Shown: positions 15,301 to 24,283 of the stretch, one piece after another | Layout of the letters: each line of letters starts with the position of its first letter | How positions within the stretch are numbered: the stretch's first letter is position 1 | Assembly (NCBI GenBank): GCA_001399805.1 | Contig: LIHJ01000083.1 | Span: 1-26,159, forward strand | Length of the DNA stretch: 26,159 nt | Direction of reading: 5' to 3' | DNA from: Candidatus Bathyarchaeota archaeon BA1 | Lineage (GTDB): Archaea; Thermoproteota; Bathyarchaeia; Bathyarchaeales; Bathyarchaeaceae | The notes under the pieces: model-generated | Told to the model about the DNA's origin: nothing | Databases searched by the model: none | What the model saw: the letters and a program-made list of their open reading frames with translations, nothing else | Made by a program: the position numbers and the translations under genes

Positions 15301-15386
15301 TTGCGATGAACTTCCCTCATAAACAAAATACTCGAATCAGGGAAAGGGACGAATGCGTTAACTTTTGTTCCGCTTCTCAGCTACCC

Positions 15387-15603
15387 TCATTTTAGAAGTA
15401 TGCTATCCTTCCTTCTCCTATCTGAGCTCACATTTCTTGGATTTCCCAACTTCCCGCCTACTCTTAAAACACGTATCACATAGGGATAGATCTGCACGTT
15501 TTCAATCTCCTCTTTAATCAGTTTTAAGATCGACAATCAAGCTGTTGAGCCTATCCCTCCACAGGCTCCCGATGAAGGCGTTGTACTGAATCCTCGTTAA
15601 ACC
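15387..15603 (-). pseudogene. Decayed cas2 (CRISPR integration protein) fragment
   Basis: Two minus-strand frames join at an AAAA run near 15520. The first reads GLTRIQYNAFIGSLWRDRLN and SLIVDLK; the second continues LIKEEIENVQIYPYVI. Together they match the middle and end of Cas2, whose hallmark is a GLxRIQxSxFxG strand followed by a long helix and VxIYPL. The N-terminal strand with the catalytic aspartate (YDIxDD) is absent; a TAA precedes the fragment by five codons. The tail after LRVGG is not Cas2-like. No cas1 and no CRISPR array are visible in the window. No intact gene lies in 15258-15678. Confidence 0.65.
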
Positions 15604-15678
15604 GTTTAAAGGGAAAATCCATTAAAAGGGAATTAAAAGTTTCTGGTCATTATGGTGCCAAGAACAAATCGATTCTGG

Positions 15679-17949
15679 TTAATGGGCGCTGAAGGCGGCA
15701 GCCATAGCCTGTCCAAAGGAGATGCCCCCATCCCCAGGGAGCACCAGATTATGAGTAAAAAACTTAAAGCCGCTTTCCTCCACCACCTTCCTGATGGTTA
15801 GCGTGATGTGCTCATTGTAGGCCACGCCCCCTGAGAAACCGATGACGCCGACGCCCAATCGTTCCGCCTTCTCCACCGCCAGCTGAGCCAAGCCCCTAGC
15901 CAAATATGACTGAGCGGAGCAAGCCATGTCAGCAACCGAAAGACTGCCCCTTCGACTAAAGATTTCATGAATCACTAACGTGGTGTTGAGGGTGTCTCCT
16001 TCGAGCATGGGCGTCAGGTTTAGCGTATCCTTTCCCTTGATGGCGGCGGACTCCAGTTTCATGGCCGGCTCACCCTCATAGGTGCGCTCATGGCATATGC
16101 CAAGTATGGCTGAGACCGCGTCCAGCACCCTACCGCAACTTGTGGTTGTGGGTATCGACAGCCTTTCCAACTGCTTAATAATGATTTTGATCTCTCTTTC
16201 TCCATGTGGAAGCCGGTCAATGTTGGATAACAGCCAGTCTTCGATGTCAACTACATTGTGGAGAATCCCGGCAGCCATCCGCAATGGGTATCGCGTGGCG
16301 AGGTCACCCCCCACCATCGGCTGCTCCTGAAGATGCCCCAAGCGCTGAAAGCCCTCACGGTTGCAGTAGAGGATCTCTCCACCCCATGCGCCACCATCTG
16401 AGCCGTAGCCATATCCGTCGCAGGCGATGCCCACAATCTCATTAACGTTGTGCTCGCCCATAAGAGACGCTATATGAGCGTGGTGATGCTGAACAGGAAC
16501 AACAGGGCACTCAAACTCCTTTCCAAGATTGTGAGCCAGCCTGGTGGTGGTGAATTTTGGATGGAGATCGTGGGCGATGACCCCAACCTTGCTGTTTGTT
16601 AATCGGATTAAATGGTTAGTGGCGCCCTTCAAGAATTCAAGCGTCTCAAGGTTCTCTACATCCCCGATGTGCTGGGAGATGAAGGCTTTGCCTCGAAGGA
16701 GCACGCAGGAGGTGACGTTCAGCTCCGCGCCCAGGCCCAAGACACAATTGTTCACCGTCCATTTTAGGCGAATCGGTTCGGGGGCGTATCCCCTTGATCG
16801 ACGGATTAGGCTTTGACTTTCGCCATGGAGGCGAACAACCGAGTCATCGCATCGCTGAGCAATACTTCTGTTGTGAAAGAGGAAGAAGTCCACGATGGAG
16901 CCGAGCCTTCGTATGGCTTCGCTATTTTCGGTGACTATGGGCTCGTTGGGCGGGTTGGCGCTCGTCATTACGAAGGCGGGTTCCCTTACCCCATTAAACA
17001 TCAGGACATGTAGGCCCGTGTAGGGGAGCATCACGCCGATGTTGTGTAAGCCAGGCGAAATCAACTCAGAGAGGTAATAATATTCGCTTTTCCTCAACAA
17101 TACAATCGGCTTGATATAGGAGGTGAGGAGTTCCGCTTCCCTTAGGCTCACCTCCGCAAACGAGCGTATGGCCTTAATGCTGCGGGCCATGATAGCGAAG
17201 GGTTTTTGGGCTCGATGCTTCGCCCTTCTCAATCGAGCAATAGGCTCGGACCGGGTAGTGGCGGTCGCCACATGAAAGCCCCCATACCCCTTGATCGCAA
17301 CGATGTAGCCCTCCTCAAGGAGTTTGCCCGCCTCCCGTATGGGATCGCTATGCTCGATGAGCTCGCTGCGATTGTTTGTAAGGTAGGCCCTTGGACCACA
17401 CCTTCTGCATGCCACGGTTTGTGCATGAAATCGGCGGTCGGATGGATCCCTGTATTCTCTGGAGCAAAAGTCGCACATCATGAAGCCCTGCATGGTTGTA
17501 TTCGGTCGGTCGTAGGGAAGCCTCTCGATGATGGTGTATCGGGGACCACAATCCGTGCATGTAATGAAAAAATAGTCATGGCGCTCATTTCCTGGGTCTC
17601 GAAGCTCGCTCAGGCATTCATCGCAGATGGCAACATCTGGTGGAATAACAGACCCGGAGAGCTCAACTTCCTCAGAGCTTTTGAGTATCCTAAACGCTTC
17701 AAACTCATTTGTGTCCTCCACGAAGTTCGTGATTATCTCATAGATTCTGGCGAGGGGGGGCTTTTTCCCTCTTAAGTCTTCAAGAAAACGCTTTACGCTG
17801 CTTTCCTTCCCCTCTACCACGATTTCCACGAAGGCGTCCCCTCGATTCCTCACATAGCCAACTAACTGGTTTTTCGTGGCAATTCGATAGATGAAGGGTC
17901 GGAAACCTACTCCTTGAACAATGCCGCTGACCTTGATCTCGGCACGCAA
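15679..17949 (-). CDS. hypF: Carbamoyltransferase HypF
   Basis: Makes thiocarbamate-bound HypE from carbamoyl phosphate, the source of the cyanide ligands. The 756-residue chain has the normal domain order: acylphosphatase-like (VQGVGFRPFIYRIA, residues 1-90), two zinc-finger halves with CxxC...CxxC (CDECL, CTDCG, CDFCS, CRRCG, about 107-190), YrdC-like domain with KGYGGFHVA and the TSANPPNEP motif, and a Kae1-like C-terminal domain with VQHHHAHIASLMGEH and IGFSGGVAYNEH. The start is a TTG at 17949, 11 nt after GAGGTGGGAG; there is no ATG in the expected place. It is transcribed alone downstream of hdrB, 140 bp away, with a TATA-like element around 17975-17990. Confidence 0.96.
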   Translation of the reverse strand: MRAEIKVSGIVQGVGFRPFIYRIATKNQLVGYVRNRGDAFVEIVVEGKESSVKRFLEDLRGKKPPLARIYEIITNFVEDTNEFEAFRILKSSEEVELSGSVIPPDVAICDECLSELRDPGNERHDYFFITCTDCGPRYTIIERLPYDRPNTTMQGFMMCDFCSREYRDPSDRRFHAQTVACRRCGPRAYLTNNRSELIEHSDPIREAGKLLEEGYIVAIKGYGGFHVATATTRSEPIARLRRAKHRAQKPFAIMARSIKAIRSFAEVSLREAELLTSYIKPIVLLRKSEYYYLSELISPGLHNIGVMLPYTGLHVLMFNGVREPAFVMTSANPPNEPIVTENSEAIRRLGSIVDFFLFHNRSIAQRCDDSVVRLHGESQSLIRRSRGYAPEPIRLKWTVNNCVLGLGAELNVTSCVLLRGKAFISQHIGDVENLETLEFLKGATNHLIRLTNSKVGVIAHDLHPKFTTTRLAHNLGKEFECPVVPVQHHHAHIASLMGEHNVNEIVGIACDGYGYGSDGGAWGGEILYCNREGFQRLGHLQEQPMVGGDLATRYPLRMAAGILHNVVDIEDWLLSNIDRLPHGEREIKIIIKQLERLSIPTTTSCGRVLDAVSAILGICHERTYEGEPAMKLESAAIKGKDTLNLTPMLEGDTLNTTLVIHEIFSRRGSLSVADMACSAQSYLARGLAQLAVEKAERLGVGVIGFSGGVAYNEHITLTIRKVVEESGFKFFTHNLVLPGDGGISFGQAMAAAFSAH

Positions 17950-18089
17950 CCGCTAATCGACTCCCACCTCTGTAATGGCACTTATGAATATTAGGTATCC
18001 GTTATTCTGAGGCTTGGCCTATCCATATACTTTTGTTTTTAGGGGCACTATTAAACAAAATGAAACTCACCATGCCTACGATAGGACGG

Positions 18090-18965
18090 TCACAATTTTT
18101 TGATAAGGGAGTCTGTGGGGATGGCGTTATTGTATAGGCCCAGTTTCTCTGGCTCCAACCCCAACGCGAGTCCCAGCAGTTGCACGTAATGCAATACCGG
18201 GATGTTGAAGTCTATACCGAATTGATTTCGTATGTCGATTTGTCCTCTATCAAATTGGAGGTGGCAGAAGGCACAAGGGGTAACGACACACTCTGCGTCC
18301 ACTTCCCTTATGTTTTGGAGCTTTTCCCGGGCCATGTCTAATGAAACGTCGGGGTAGCTGGACTTTACCCCGCCCCCTGCTCCACAACACATCATCTTGT
18401 CTCGGTATGGGACGCTCTTTGCGCCAAGGACTTCAACCAGTTCGTCCAGGAACCTGGGGCGTTCGGAGCTCTTCATCTCCCGGTATTTCGTGGGTTTTAA
18501 TAGGTGACAGCCGTATTGAACCGCAACTTTCAGGTTTAAGAGCCTCTTCACCAGCTTCCCCAATTTTTCTGTTCCAATCTCATGGTAGAGGACCTCCACG
18601 ATGTGCTTCACCTCGATGCTACCCCGAAATTCCTTATTAAAGTCGTGTAAGACCTTGTTCACCTTGCCTCGTGTTGCCGGATCATCCTTTAAGATGGTGT
18701 TCGCCTCCTTTAGGGTGCTGTAGCAGCCATTGCAGAGCAGCGCGATGTCTAAGCCCTTGGCTTCAGCTACGCTTAGGTTTCGGGCAGCTAGGGCGAGCCA
18801 TGTGGCCTTATCGAAGGATTTCACCACGCCGGGTGGCGGACAGCAAGAGACCCCCTCCATGTCTTTAAGCTCGATCCCAAGCACCCTCGCAACATTTCGC
18901 ATAGCCAACTCAATCCCTGGATATCGATTGGGGACAACACAACCAAGAAAAAGGGCGTATTGCAT
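18090..18965 (-). CDS. hdrB: Heterodisulfide reductase subunit B (HdrB)
   Basis: Catalytic subunit that holds the two noncubane [4Fe-4S] clusters reducing CoM-S-S-CoB or a similar disulfide. About 291 residues starting MQYALFLGCVVPNRYPGIE. Two CCG-type cysteine motifs are complete: C9, SCCPPPGV and LLCNGC; then YGCHLL, MMCCGAGGG and TPCAFC. Start: the ATG at 18965 has GGTGG at a usable distance and matches the family start; ATG 18974 would add three residues. It follows hdrC with a 16-nt gap, as one operon. Both catalytic motifs are intact, so a disulfide-reducing complex is expected. Confidence 0.94.
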   Translation of the reverse strand: MQYALFLGCVVPNRYPGIELAMRNVARVLGIELKDMEGVSCCPPPGVVKSFDKATWLALAARNLSVAEAKGLDIALLCNGCYSTLKEANTILKDDPATRGKVNKVLHDFNKEFRGSIEVKHIVEVLYHEIGTEKLGKLVKRLLNLKVAVQYGCHLLKPTKYREMKSSERPRFLDELVEVLGAKSVPYRDKMMCCGAGGGVKSSYPDVSLDMAREKLQNIREVDAECVVTPCAFCHLQFDRGQIDIRNQFGIDFNIPVLHYVQLLGLALGLEPEKLGLYNNAIPTDSLIKKL

Positions 18966-18981
18966 AGTGCTCATCCACCAT

Positions 18982-19518
18982 TCATTTCCATTCAAAGCCA
19001 ATGAGCCCATCGAAGCCTACCTTCTTGATGACCCCCTGAACCTCAATGAGGGCATCCCTGAACATGTGTGTGGTCGGCGGGACCTCGCTGAGACCAAGGC
19101 TTAGGCGTAGCTTCCGGTTTCCATCGTCGATCGGAATGGCGTGACCATACCTGACAATAAGACCGGCCACTGATTTATGGCGATCAAGCATATATCCAGC
19201 CCTCACCGCCATATTTCTTAAAGCCAAGATGACATCGGTTGGGTCGACCCCACGCGGGCATCGCTCCAGGCAGGTGTAGCAGGTGGTGCACAACCAAAGG
19301 TCCTTATCGGAAAGGACCTTATCCCTGAATCCCAGCAATGCCCTTCTGATGATTTGGCGTGTTCGAAAAGCCGTCCTACGGCCGGATGGACAGCTAGCGG
19401 TGCAGGTCCCGCATTGAATGCAGAGGTTTATCTTCTCCCCGCCTGCCTTGGCCACTGCCTCGGCAAATCCCATGTCCAATTCGTCCAACCGCACGATGGT
19501 CTTTTGAAGTTGAGCCAC
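18982..19518 (-). CDS. hdrC: Heterodisulfide reductase subunit C (HdrC)
   Basis: Ferredoxin-like subunit of 178 residues that relays electrons from HdrA to HdrB. Two complete [4Fe-4S] motifs: CIQCGTCTASCP near residue 33 and CTTCYTCLERCP near residue 77. The rest (VILALRNMAVRAGYML, GLSEVPPTTHMF) is typical of HdrC. It starts at GTG 19518, 6 nt after GGAGG. It is first in hdrC-hdrB and divergent from the second hdrA, with which it shares a 237-bp promoter region. Confidence 0.93.
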   Translation of the reverse strand: MAQLQKTIVRLDELDMGFAEAVAKAGGEKINLCIQCGTCTASCPSGRRTAFRTRQIIRRALLGFRDKVLSDKDLWLCTTCYTCLERCPRGVDPTDVILALRNMAVRAGYMLDRHKSVAGLIVRYGHAIPIDDGNRKLRLSLGLSEVPPTTHMFRDALIEVQGVIKKVGFDGLIGFEWK

Positions 19519-19755
19519 GGTTACGCCTCCACATTTTATTCTTTGTGAAAGCTTTTGACTAGGAATAAAGTGTTGTCTTAATGCATCTTATTAAATCTCC
19601 TTTTAAAGTGTATGGTGAGCGTTTCCATTTTGATGACTCCAAGATCCTCAGCGAGTCGATACCCGTATTGTCGAGATTTTTAAAAGTTTAAAAGAATATA
19701 GCTTGCTTAATCTTTGAGATTGCTCAGAAACTATGCACGAGACGGAGAAGCAAAA
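19519..19755. promoter_or_regulatory. Divergent promoter region between hdrC and the second hdrA
   Basis: For hdrC (minus) a TATA-like TTTAATAAG lies at about 19587-19595. For hdrA (plus) TTTTTAAAAG at 19677-19686 and GTTTAAAAG just after it are candidates. Placing hdrC-hdrB and this hdrA back to back suggests they make the subunits of one HdrABC complex. No operator palindrome was noticed. Confidence 0.45.
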
Positions 19756-22116
19756 ATGACGCGAGAAGAAGCAAAAGTTGGAGTATACATTTGCCACTGC
19801 GGAGGAAACATAAGCGATACGGTGGACGTGGCAAGGCTGAAGGAGGCCTCTGCCAATCTTAAAGGCGTGAAGGTTGCGGAAACATACGAATACGTGTGTA
19901 GCGACCCTGGGCAAGAAATGATAACGAATGGCATAAAGGAGCATGGTCTCGATCGAATCGTGGTGGCGTCATGTTCGCCGCGGATGCACCTTGACACCTT
20001 CAGACGAACCGTTGAGTCGGCCGGGCTCAACCCGTATCTCCTTGAGATGGCGAATATCAGAGAGCAGTGTAGCTGGGTTCATGATGACAAAGAGGCCGCA
20101 ACATCCAAGGCGATCGATCTTATACGTGGGGCGGTGGAACGAGCCGGTTACCTTGAACCATTAGAGCCCAGGATCATGTCAGTGAATAGGGATGTCCTCG
20201 TCATCGGAGGCGGCATTGCAGGCATCATCACCTCCATCGAGTTGGCGGACAAGGGATATCAAGTATACTTGGTGGAGAAAAGCCCGAGCATAGGCGGCCA
20301 TATGGCCCAGCTTAGCAAAACCTTCCCTACCCTCGACTGCTCGCAGTGTATCCTCACCCCAAAAATGGTGTACGCTGGGCAGCATCCAAACATCGAGATC
20401 ATCAGCATGGCGGAGCCAACCGCCATTGAGGGGTCGCCTGGCAATTACCGGGTCTTGATCACGAAGCGGCCAAGGTTTGTGGACGCAGCCAGATGCACGG
20501 CTTGCGGAGAGTGCGAGAAGGTGTGCCCGGTCAAAGTTCCGAGCGAGTTCGAGGCTGGCCTCATTCAGCGGAAGGCTATTTATAGCCCGTTCAAGCAGGC
20601 GGTTCCTAGAACATACGTGATAGACAAGGACCCCTGCCTCTACTTCACCAAAGGAGTTTGCAGGCTTTGCGAGAGATTCTGCAAAGGCAAGGCCGTTGAT
20701 TTTAGCCAAAAAGAGGAGAGCATGGAGTTGGATGTGGGTGCAATCGTTGCCTGCACAGGATTGGAGCAAATCGACCCAAGAACCCTTGAGGAATACAGCT
20801 TCGGTTTGCACCCAGACATCGTGACGAACCTGCAGTTCGAGCGCCTCCTGGGGCAGGGAATACGCCGGCCTTCCAACGGAAAGGTGGCGAAGAAGGTCGC
20901 CTTCATCCTCTGCGTGGGAAGCCGAATGATGAACAAGGGTGCGGGGGTGGAGCATTGCTGCAAGATAGGCTGTATGGCAGCGATTAAGCAGGCCGTGTTG
21001 CTTCAAAAGATCGTGCCAGACGCTGAACCATGGATCTTCTACACAGACATCAGAGCCGATGGAAAAGGGTATGAGGAATTCTACGCGACCGCGCAAGATC
21101 ATAACGTGCGATTTGTTAGGGGTCGTGTAGCAGAAGTCGCCCCCTTCAACGGTGACGAGGTGCTGGTGAGGGCTGAAGACACCCTACTGGGAACAGACAT
21201 AGAAGGAACCTTCGATCTAGCGGTGCTCAGCCTAGGGATCATCTCTAACCCCGGCACTCAAGAATTAGCTCGAAAGCTAGGCGTTCAAGTCGGCGCGGAC
21301 GGTTTTCTCTTGGAACGTCACTACAAGCTTAGACCGGTGGATAGCCAACGTGAGGGGGTGTTTGTTGCTGGATGCGCCTTAGGTCCAAAGGACGTGAGAG
21401 AAACCACTTTAGAGGCGATGGCGACTGCTTCAAGGGTGGCAACCTTCGTGGGCAAGGGCGAAATCTCTGTTTCGCCGGAAGTAGCCTACGTCATTCCAGA
21501 GAAATGTGACTCTTGCGGGATATGCATACAAGTCTGCCCCGTGGCGGCGGTGGAAAAGTCTCCGACTGGCATAATAATCAACCCAGTCTCGTGTGTTGAA
21601 TGTGGAATATGCGTTCCAAGATGCCAAAAGCAGGCAATTGACCTAAATCACTGCACCGAAGCCCAGTTGATAGCTCAAATACGAGGAATATGTGAGGGCG
21701 GGAAACCCCCGAAGATCATCGCCTTCCTTGAAAAAAATACGGCTTACGGGTCTGCAGACCTTGCTGGACAAACTAGAGAATCGTATTCTCCGAACGTAGA
21801 AATAATTGGAGTGCCAAGCACCGGGCGAGTTGGCTTGAGGCATTTGCTACACGCTTTCGCCGCTGGAGCCGACGGCATCATATTCATTGAGGATCACGGT
21901 GGCATTTTCACGGAAGAAGCCTTAAGGGAACACGTCACGCAATTGAAAAAAGAGCTAAGCATATATGGCATTGAACCCCTCCGTCTGATCTCATTCACCA
22001 CAACACTCCCAGAATACAACAAGATACTTAACATATTCGAAACATTCAATGCCAGAATTTCGAAGATGGGCCCGCTCTCAAAGGAAACACGTTCAAAAAT
22101 CGAGGAAAGCTTGTAG
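19756..22116 (+). CDS. hdrA: Second HdrA-MvhD fusion; the MvhD domain lacks its cysteines
   Basis: Flavoprotein subunit of heterodisulfide reductase, about 786 residues. Order: VYICHCGGNIS, the FAD loop GGGIAGIITS, TLDCSQC, ferredoxin motifs (CTACGECEKVCP and CRLCERFC), a long Rossmann portion, then CDSCGICIQVCP and CVECGICVPRC near residue 600. The last 140 residues align with MvhD but the cluster ligands are gone: LEKNTAYGSADLAG stands for CNWCSYAGADLAG, PSTGRVG for CSGRVD, and IEDHGGIF for GCHPxDCHY. The HdrA part looks fully functional. The ATG at 19756 is chosen for the GGAG ribosome site 8 nt before it; the frame extends to a TTG at 19714. It stands back to back with hdrC-hdrB. Confidence 0.93.
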   Translation: MTREEAKVGVYICHCGGNISDTVDVARLKEASANLKGVKVAETYEYVCSDPGQEMITNGIKEHGLDRIVVASCSPRMHLDTFRRTVESAGLNPYLLEMANIREQCSWVHDDKEAATSKAIDLIRGAVERAGYLEPLEPRIMSVNRDVLVIGGGIAGIITSIELADKGYQVYLVEKSPSIGGHMAQLSKTFPTLDCSQCILTPKMVYAGQHPNIEIISMAEPTAIEGSPGNYRVLITKRPRFVDAARCTACGECEKVCPVKVPSEFEAGLIQRKAIYSPFKQAVPRTYVIDKDPCLYFTKGVCRLCERFCKGKAVDFSQKEESMELDVGAIVACTGLEQIDPRTLEEYSFGLHPDIVTNLQFERLLGQGIRRPSNGKVAKKVAFILCVGSRMMNKGAGVEHCCKIGCMAAIKQAVLLQKIVPDAEPWIFYTDIRADGKGYEEFYATAQDHNVRFVRGRVAEVAPFNGDEVLVRAEDTLLGTDIEGTFDLAVLSLGIISNPGTQELARKLGVQVGADGFLLERHYKLRPVDSQREGVFVAGCALGPKDVRETTLEAMATASRVATFVGKGEISVSPEVAYVIPEKCDSCGICIQVCPVAAVEKSPTGIIINPVSCVECGICVPRCQKQAIDLNHCTEAQLIAQIRGICEGGKPPKIIAFLEKNTAYGSADLAGQTRESYSPNVEIIGVPSTGRVGLRHLLHAFAAGADGIIFIEDHGGIFTEEALREHVTQLKKELSIYGIEPLRLISFTTTLPEYNKILNIFETFNARISKMGPLSKETRSKIEESL

Positions 22117-22186
22117 GGTATAAAGGATCGTTGCATTCTTCGTCTGTATCCCGCCGAGAAATGGCTTTGATTAGTGCCCTGATTTG

Positions 22187-23017
22187 CTAATTGCTTTCCT
22201 TCAGAAGCTCTAAAACCCACTCTTCAAATTTTGGTATAACGCGATTAACAATTTCACGAGCCCCACTGAATAGTCTATAGTAGTCAACTTCAATGTATCT
22301 ATGAACGAGCACATTCCTTAGTTTTGCAGCTTCTTCAAGCGCCTCAGCCAGAGCGGATGGTATTAGGTTATGCTCCCTTAATAAGCGTGGGAAGTCGGCG
22401 TATGTTTCAGCAACACCAAGGGCTTTCACGGAAACTATGTGGCGGCATACATCAAGCATGGCCTCAATCAGCTCATGTATGGACCTAGCCATAGCCCTTC
22501 GCAGAGTCCCGTCTACAATGACAGCTTCGATCTCCATCACCAATATCTCTTCCTTCAGGTAGGTTGCTTCCTCCCTTACTTTTTGGAGCCTTGAATATAG
22601 AATGTCATGCCTTAAGCTGAAAGCGCCACTTTCAATAGCTTCGCGTATCGACGAATTTATTATTATACGTGTCTCAGGAAACTTATCGTTTAATTCCTCA
22701 ATCAACCCTTTATCGAAATTTTTCCTATCGATAAGCCTTAGCCCCTTAACTATGCTAAATTTAAGGGAAGGTGAAGCCCTAGAGATATCGATAACATCGA
22801 TTCTATCCTCATTAATCTTTAGTTCCCTAGCAATTTTGTCCTTGACCTCGCCAGCCTTCAATAATGGGTCGCCGCGATGCAAAATTGCAACATCAATATC
22901 ACTATGCTTCATTGCTCTTTCCTCCGCACATGAGCCAAATAAGTATGCAAGTAAAACCTCGTTGTCAGCTCTGACTACTTTTCTGAGCTTGGCCGCTAAA
23001 TCTTCGATATGCTGCAT
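22187..23017 (-). CDS. Single-chain MntA-HepT (nucleotidyltransferase antitoxin fused to HEPN RNase toxin)
   Basis: A 276-residue protein made of two parts that are normally separate genes. Residues 1-120 are an MntA-like nucleotidyltransferase with LFGSCAEERAMKHSDIDVAI and, later, INEDRIDVIDIS. Residues about 140-276 are a HepT/DUF86 HEPN RNase with the catalytic LRNVLVHRYIEV, an R-x4-H-x-Y motif whose tyrosine is the AMP acceptor in studied HepT. All key residues of both halves are visible. The ATG at 23017 has GGAGAT 8 nt upstream and is preferred over the TTG at 23053. The gene stands alone with a TATA-like stretch near 23060-23072. It could be a self-contained type VII-like toxin-antitoxin or a joined pair. 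Confidence 0.8.
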   Translation of the reverse strand: MQHIEDLAAKLRKVVRADNEVLLAYLFGSCAEERAMKHSDIDVAILHRGDPLLKAGEVKDKIARELKINEDRIDVIDISRASPSLKFSIVKGLRLIDRKNFDKGLIEELNDKFPETRIIINSSIREAIESGAFSLRHDILYSRLQKVREEATYLKEEILVMEIEAVIVDGTLRRAMARSIHELIEAMLDVCRHIVSVKALGVAETYADFPRLLREHNLIPSALAEALEEAAKLRNVLVHRYIEVDYYRLFSGAREIVNRVIPKFEEWVLELLKESN

Positions 23018-23053
23018 ATGAGCATCTCCGATAATACCTTTAAAGGAACGCAA

Positions 23054-23474
23054 CTAGTTAAATTATATGTTGCCTATCGAGATTTCCTGACTTTTTCTTT
23101 AAGCTTTTTCTAAACTGAGCCCATCCGTTTAGAGAGTAGCAAAATTAATGTCTTCATAAGCTAGTAGAACGGTACGTTTAAAGTGAAGTAACGTTCAATA
23201 AAAGACTAAGATACATGGTATTCATCAAAATAGGGAACAAGATAAGTTGACAAGATTGTTTTGCTCTGAGCTTTAGCGGAAATGGAAGGTAGAAGCACCT
23301 TAACAGCAGACAGTGAATTGGCTGGAGCGAAAGAAGTTAAAGTTGAATACTTTAAAGTTTGACGTTAGTAATGCAGAGGCTTTCTTATCTTAACTTCACC
23401 CTTTTAGTTGAGGACAAATAATCTAATTCCATGGAGGTGTTTCGCTGGCATTCGTATTTAATTACTACGTAGAA
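23054..23474. other. Intergenic stretch of about 420 bp without a recognised gene
   Basis: Apart from the promoter of the MntA-HepT gene at its left end, only a 26-codon frame from 23281 (MEGRSTLTADSELAG...) is open, with no ribosome site that I can see. It may be relic coding DNA. No repeat or RNA gene was noticed. Confidence 0.4.
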
Positions 23475-23894
23475 TTACTTAATGATCTCCCCGGGGATAA
23501 CTCGTTTTAGTTGTGGTATATTGTTAAAATGGTTGTCATATGATATTATTTGATTAATATCGCAGGCCCTCATGGCTTGGTAGGTTGTTCCATCATCAAA
23601 ATCTAGGTTATACAGCCTCATGAATTCTGTAGTCATTATTCTGTCTGCAAGGCTTAAGCTATAGATGCGAAGGCTAGTGTATCGAGTTAGGCTCAGTAGA
23701 AATTTCCTTATTTCCGCCCATGTTTTTCCATAATCCTCCATGATAATTGCGATGGTATCAACGATGAAGTCGGTGGTTAAGCCCTCCACTTCTCCTCTTT
23801 TAAGCTTATTAAGGAAGGCTTTACAGAATCTTCCCCTTTCTTGTTTTAACTCAACTTCTAAAAATATGTTGGCATCGACCATGTAGGCTGTCAT
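23475..23894 (-). CDS. PIN-domain RNase toxin (VapC-like)
   Basis: A 139-residue PIN protein. Acidic residues are visible in MVDANIFLEVEL (D7), the central FIVDTIAIIMEDYG, and LDFDDGTTYQAM near residue 98, followed by ISYDNHF. The gene starts at ATG 23894 inside the stop of the preceding antitoxin gene (ATGA overlap), so it is the second gene of a coupled pair. Substitution of the second acidic residue region is hard to judge by eye; the fold call is secure, activity is inferred. Confidence 0.82.
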   Translation of the reverse strand: MTAYMVDANIFLEVELKQERGRFCKAFLNKLKRGEVEGLTTDFIVDTIAIIMEDYGKTWAEIRKFLLSLTRYTSLRIYSLSLADRIMTTEFMRLYNLDFDDGTTYQAMRACDINQIISYDNHFNNIPQLKRVIPGEIIK

Positions 23895-24169
23895 TCTCTC
23901 AAAACCTTGCGCGCCCTGATCCTACGAGCTTCGTGCTGTAACTCAACACCACTTTTACCTACACCCTCTAAAAGGCCCTCTATAGCCTCAACGGGGTCTC
24001 CCATGAACTCAAAAAGGCCCAGCACCTTTTCCACTTCAGAGGACCATCGGTTAAATGCTTCTTCAGCCGCCTTGCTAAGCGCCCCTCTTCCATAACCATA
24101 AACTGCCATTGCGGTTTTCCTAAAACGTTGCTCAACGCTATCAGATATATAGACTTTGATGCCAGCCAT
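23891..24169 (-). CDS. Ribbon-helix-helix-like antitoxin (VapB-like)
   Basis: A 92-residue protein beginning MAGIKVYISDSVEQRFRKTA, with GRGALSKAAEEAFNRW as the DNA-binding helices of a ribbon-helix-helix fold and a basic C-terminal tail (HEARRIRARKVLRE). It precedes the PIN toxin with a 4-nt overlap. The ATG at 24169 has GGTG upstream; a TTG at 24181 would add four residues. It is likely to repress its own operon through the palindrome over the TATA box at 24197-24214. Confidence 0.75.
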   Translation of the reverse strand: MAGIKVYISDSVEQRFRKTAMAVYGYGRGALSKAAEEAFNRWSSEVEKVLGLFEFMGDPVEAIEGLLEGVGKSGVELQHEARRIRARKVLRE

Positions 24170-24196
24170 GAAATACACCAAAATGTATTAAGAACT

Positions 24197-24214
24197 AAAG
24201 ATATAAATATCTTT
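24197..24214. promoter_or_regulatory. Palindromic operator over the TATA box of the PIN/RHH operon
   Basis: AAAGATAT-AA-ATATCTTT is a perfect 8-bp inverted repeat with a 2-bp spacer, about 30-45 bp before the antitoxin ATG. Its minus-strand centre reads ATATTTATAT, which is also the TATA box, so a bound antitoxin would exclude TBP. Confidence 0.6.
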
Positions 24215-24283
24215 TGTACTATTATTTTGCTTCATGAGTGTTCTAAGAATGAAACTGAGAAGCATCGATGCGTTAAAGGTCAA

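Noticed and set aside
20179..21102. Minus-strand open frame of 307 codons
   Set aside because: It lies entirely within the second hdrA and has no family-like features or promoter.
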